From: a bacterium BMS3Bbin07
GTDB lineage: Bacteria > Nitrospirota > Thermodesulfovibrionia > Thermodesulfovibrionales > JdFR-85
Direction: 5' to 3'
Assembly: GCA_002898135.1 (NCBI GenBank)
Contig: BDTQ01000114.1
Span: 1-6,311 of the forward strand
DNA: 6,311 bases
A model generated the notes under the pieces. That model worked only from the letters and a program-made list of their open reading frames with translations. It was not told the DNA's origin and searched no databases. The position numbers and the translations under genes were made by a program. Numbering within the stretch: position 1 is the stretch's first letter; the number at the start of each line of letters is the position of its first letter. Of this stretch, positions 5,315 to 6,311 are shown piece after piece.

Positions 5315-5929
5315 TCAATCATCCTTCCTGATCTCTATATATCCGCCGACAGGTCCCGGAAGCGCACCCATTATTAAAATCAGATTCTGATCCGGTTTTA
5401 CATCAACCACGGCAAGATTCTTGACCGTAACTCTTCGTCCACCCATGCGTCCGGGCATACCTGTGTTCTTCCAGACCCTCGATGGAAAAGAGCTGCCACC
5501 AATTGAACCCGGAGCCCTGTTAAACATGGAACCATGCGATCCCGGACCACCGCTATACCCCAATCTCTTCATTACTCCCTGAAAACCCTTTCCCTTTGAG
5601 ACACCTATGGCAACTACCTTGTCACCCTTCTGAAACCTGTCTATTGTTATGACATCTCCAACACCAAGTTCACTCATTGGAATCTCCCGCAATATCCTGC
5701 AGGGAGGAACTCCCGCTTTCTTAAAGTGCCCCGACACCGGCTTGGTAACCTTCTTGAGCTTCTTAATCTCTTCATATCCTACCTGTACCGTCTCATAGCC
5801 GTCACGCTCTTTTGTCTTTACCTGTATCACCCGGCATGGACCGGCCTCCACAACCGTGACAGGGATTACCCTGCCTTTTTCGTCAAAAACCTGCGTCATT
5901 CCAAGCTTTTTCCCGATGATTCCCATCAT
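5315..5929 (-). CDS. rplC: 50S ribosomal protein L3
   Basis: L3 is an assembly initiator of the 50S subunit, and its tip loop reaches the peptidyl-transferase centre. The 204-residue length is normal. It opens [19 protein letters not shown], then [19 protein letters not shown] (residues 21-39), [12 protein letters not shown] (111-122) and the tip loop [15 protein letters not shown] (130-144) with [15 protein letters not shown] (158-172). The first ATG overlaps the rpsJ stop as ATGA, with GGAG 8 nt upstream; the immediately following ATG could also serve and gives the commoner [11 protein letters not shown]. It is tightly packed with rpsJ and rplD, which suggests translational coupling. Confidence 0.98.
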   Translation of the reverse strand: MMGIIGKKLGMTQVFDEKGRVIPVTVVEAGPCRVIQVKTKERDGYETVQVGYEEIKKLKKVTKPVSGHFKKAGVPPCRILREIPMSELGVGDVITIDRFQKGDKVVAIGVSKGKGFQGVMKRLGYSGGPGSHGSMFNRAPGSIGGSSFPSRVWKNTGMPGRMGGRRVTVKNLAVVDVKPDQNLILIMGALPGPVGGYIEIRKDD

Positions 5930-6231
5930 AGCTTTATCTCCACATCCACACCGGCAGCCAGCTCAAGCTTCATGAGCTCATCAACTGTCTGGGGAGTGGG
6001 GTCATAAATATCTATCAACCTTTTATGTGTCCTTATCTCAAACTGCTCTCTCGACTTTTTATCTACATGTGGCGACCGCAATACCGTAACCTTATGAATC
6101 CTTGTTGGAAGAGGCACCGGACCTGCAATTCTTGCTCCCGTCCTCTGTGCAGTATCTACTATCTCCTTCACAGACTGGTCAAGTATCCTGTGATCGTATG
6201 CCCTTAATTTTATCCTTATCTTCTGGTTCAT
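5926..6231 (-). CDS. rpsJ: 30S ribosomal protein S10 (NusE)
   Basis: S10 is a 30S head protein and, as NusE, partners NusB in rRNA antitermination. From ATG at 6231 the product is 101 residues, the usual size. It begins [20 protein letters not shown] and carries [20 protein letters not shown] (residues 34-53), [20 protein letters not shown] and the C-terminal GVDVEIKL. An upstream in-frame TTG (6246) would add five residues and run into tuf; ATG is preferred because the family starts at this methionine and GGGAG, overlapping the tuf stop, precedes it by 3 nt. Only 7 nt separate it from tuf, and its TGA stop overlaps rplC. Confidence 0.98.
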   Translation of the reverse strand: MNQKIRIKLRAYDHRILDQSVKEIVDTAQRTGARIAGPVPLPTRIHKVTVLRSPHVDKKSREQFEIRTHKRLIDIYDPTPQTVDELMKLELAAGVDVEIKL

Positions 6232-6238
6232 AATCTCC

Positions 6239-6311
6239 CTACTCAATTATCTTAGTAACAACACCAGCGCCTACAGTACGGCCACCTTCCCTTATCGCAA
6301 ACCTTACTCCC
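6239..6311 (-). CDS. tuf: Elongation factor Tu, C-terminal end (cut by window edge)
   Basis: The last 23 residues and TAG stop of EF-Tu are present, and the gene enters from beyond the high end of the window. The visible protein includes [20 protein letters not shown], the conserved end of domain 3. EF-Tu is the GTPase that delivers aminoacyl-tRNA to the ribosomal A site. Its stop codon lies within the rpsJ SD region (TAGGGAG), so tuf and rpsJ are almost certainly co-transcribed in a str–S10 arrangement. GTPase motifs are outside the window. Confidence 0.96.
   Translation of the reverse strand, partial: GVRFAIREGGRTVGAGVVTKIIE

Noticed and set aside
5313..5318. rplD starting at TTG 5318 with a 4-nt TTGA overlap
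   Set aside because: It is possible, but the ATG at 5312 fits the usual L4 N-terminus and has better SD spacing; recorded as an alternative in the gene entry.
6232..6246. Longer rpsJ starting at TTG 6246
   Set aside because: It would add five non-conserved residues and overlap tuf by 8 nt; the ATG at 6231 matches the S10 family start and has its own SD.
1..6311. A novel accessory or defence system hidden in the window
   Set aside because: Coding space is fully taken by the canonical ribosomal protein cluster, the largest non-coding stretch is 115 nt, and no non-ribosomal gene other than tuf is present.

Overview
The window is a stretch of the conserved bacterial tuf–S10–spc ribosomal protein cluster, read entirely from the minus strand. 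In transcription order (high to low coordinates) it holds the 3' end of tuf, then rpsJ, rplC, rplD, rplW, rplB, rpsS, rplV, rpsC, rplP, rpmC, rpsQ, rplN, rplX and the 5' end of rplE. Gene order is canonical and no gene is missing, inserted, broken or fused. All plus-strand reading frames are shadows. I see no mobile element, CRISPR array, tRNA or rRNA, and no undescribed multi-gene system.

The gene set and protein signatures are bacterial: L16 has MGKGKG, L22 and L29 are of bacterial type, and EF-Tu ends in VVTKIIE. Base composition is moderately AT-leaning by eye, and Shine-Dalgarno (SD) sequences are strong. The long form of S3, a four-cysteine L24, tuf directly before rpsJ, and AT-rich stuttering repeats in the gaps would fit a Nitrospirota- or Desulfobacterota-like bacterium. 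That placement is a low-confidence impression from memory of the families, not a result.

The products work together in ribosome assembly and translation. L3, L4 and L24 act early in 50S assembly. L22, L23, L29 and L4 line or surround the exit tunnel. L2, L3 and L16 flank the peptidyl-transferase centre. L5 belongs to the 5S/central protuberance, S3, S10 and S19 to the 30S head, and S17 to the 30S body. EF-Tu delivers aminoacyl-tRNA.

The unusual part is the spacing. Junctions fall into two classes. Seven are tight (from 4-nt overlaps to a 7-nt gap): tuf/rpsJ, rpsJ/rplC, rplC/rplD, rplD/rplW, rpsS/rplV, rplP/rpmC and rplX/rplE. Seven are long (72 to 115 nt): rplW/rplB, rplB/rpsS, rplV/rpsC, rpsC/rplP, rpmC/rpsQ, rpsQ/rplN and rplN/rplX. 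Every long gap contains at least one inverted repeat, often just upstream of the next gene's SD. The two strongest are a 15-bp stem before rplB that is complete only in the mRNA strand, and a nested palindrome of 14-nt-period repeats before rpsC. Three genes (rpsC, rpmC, rpsS) need TTG or GTG starts.
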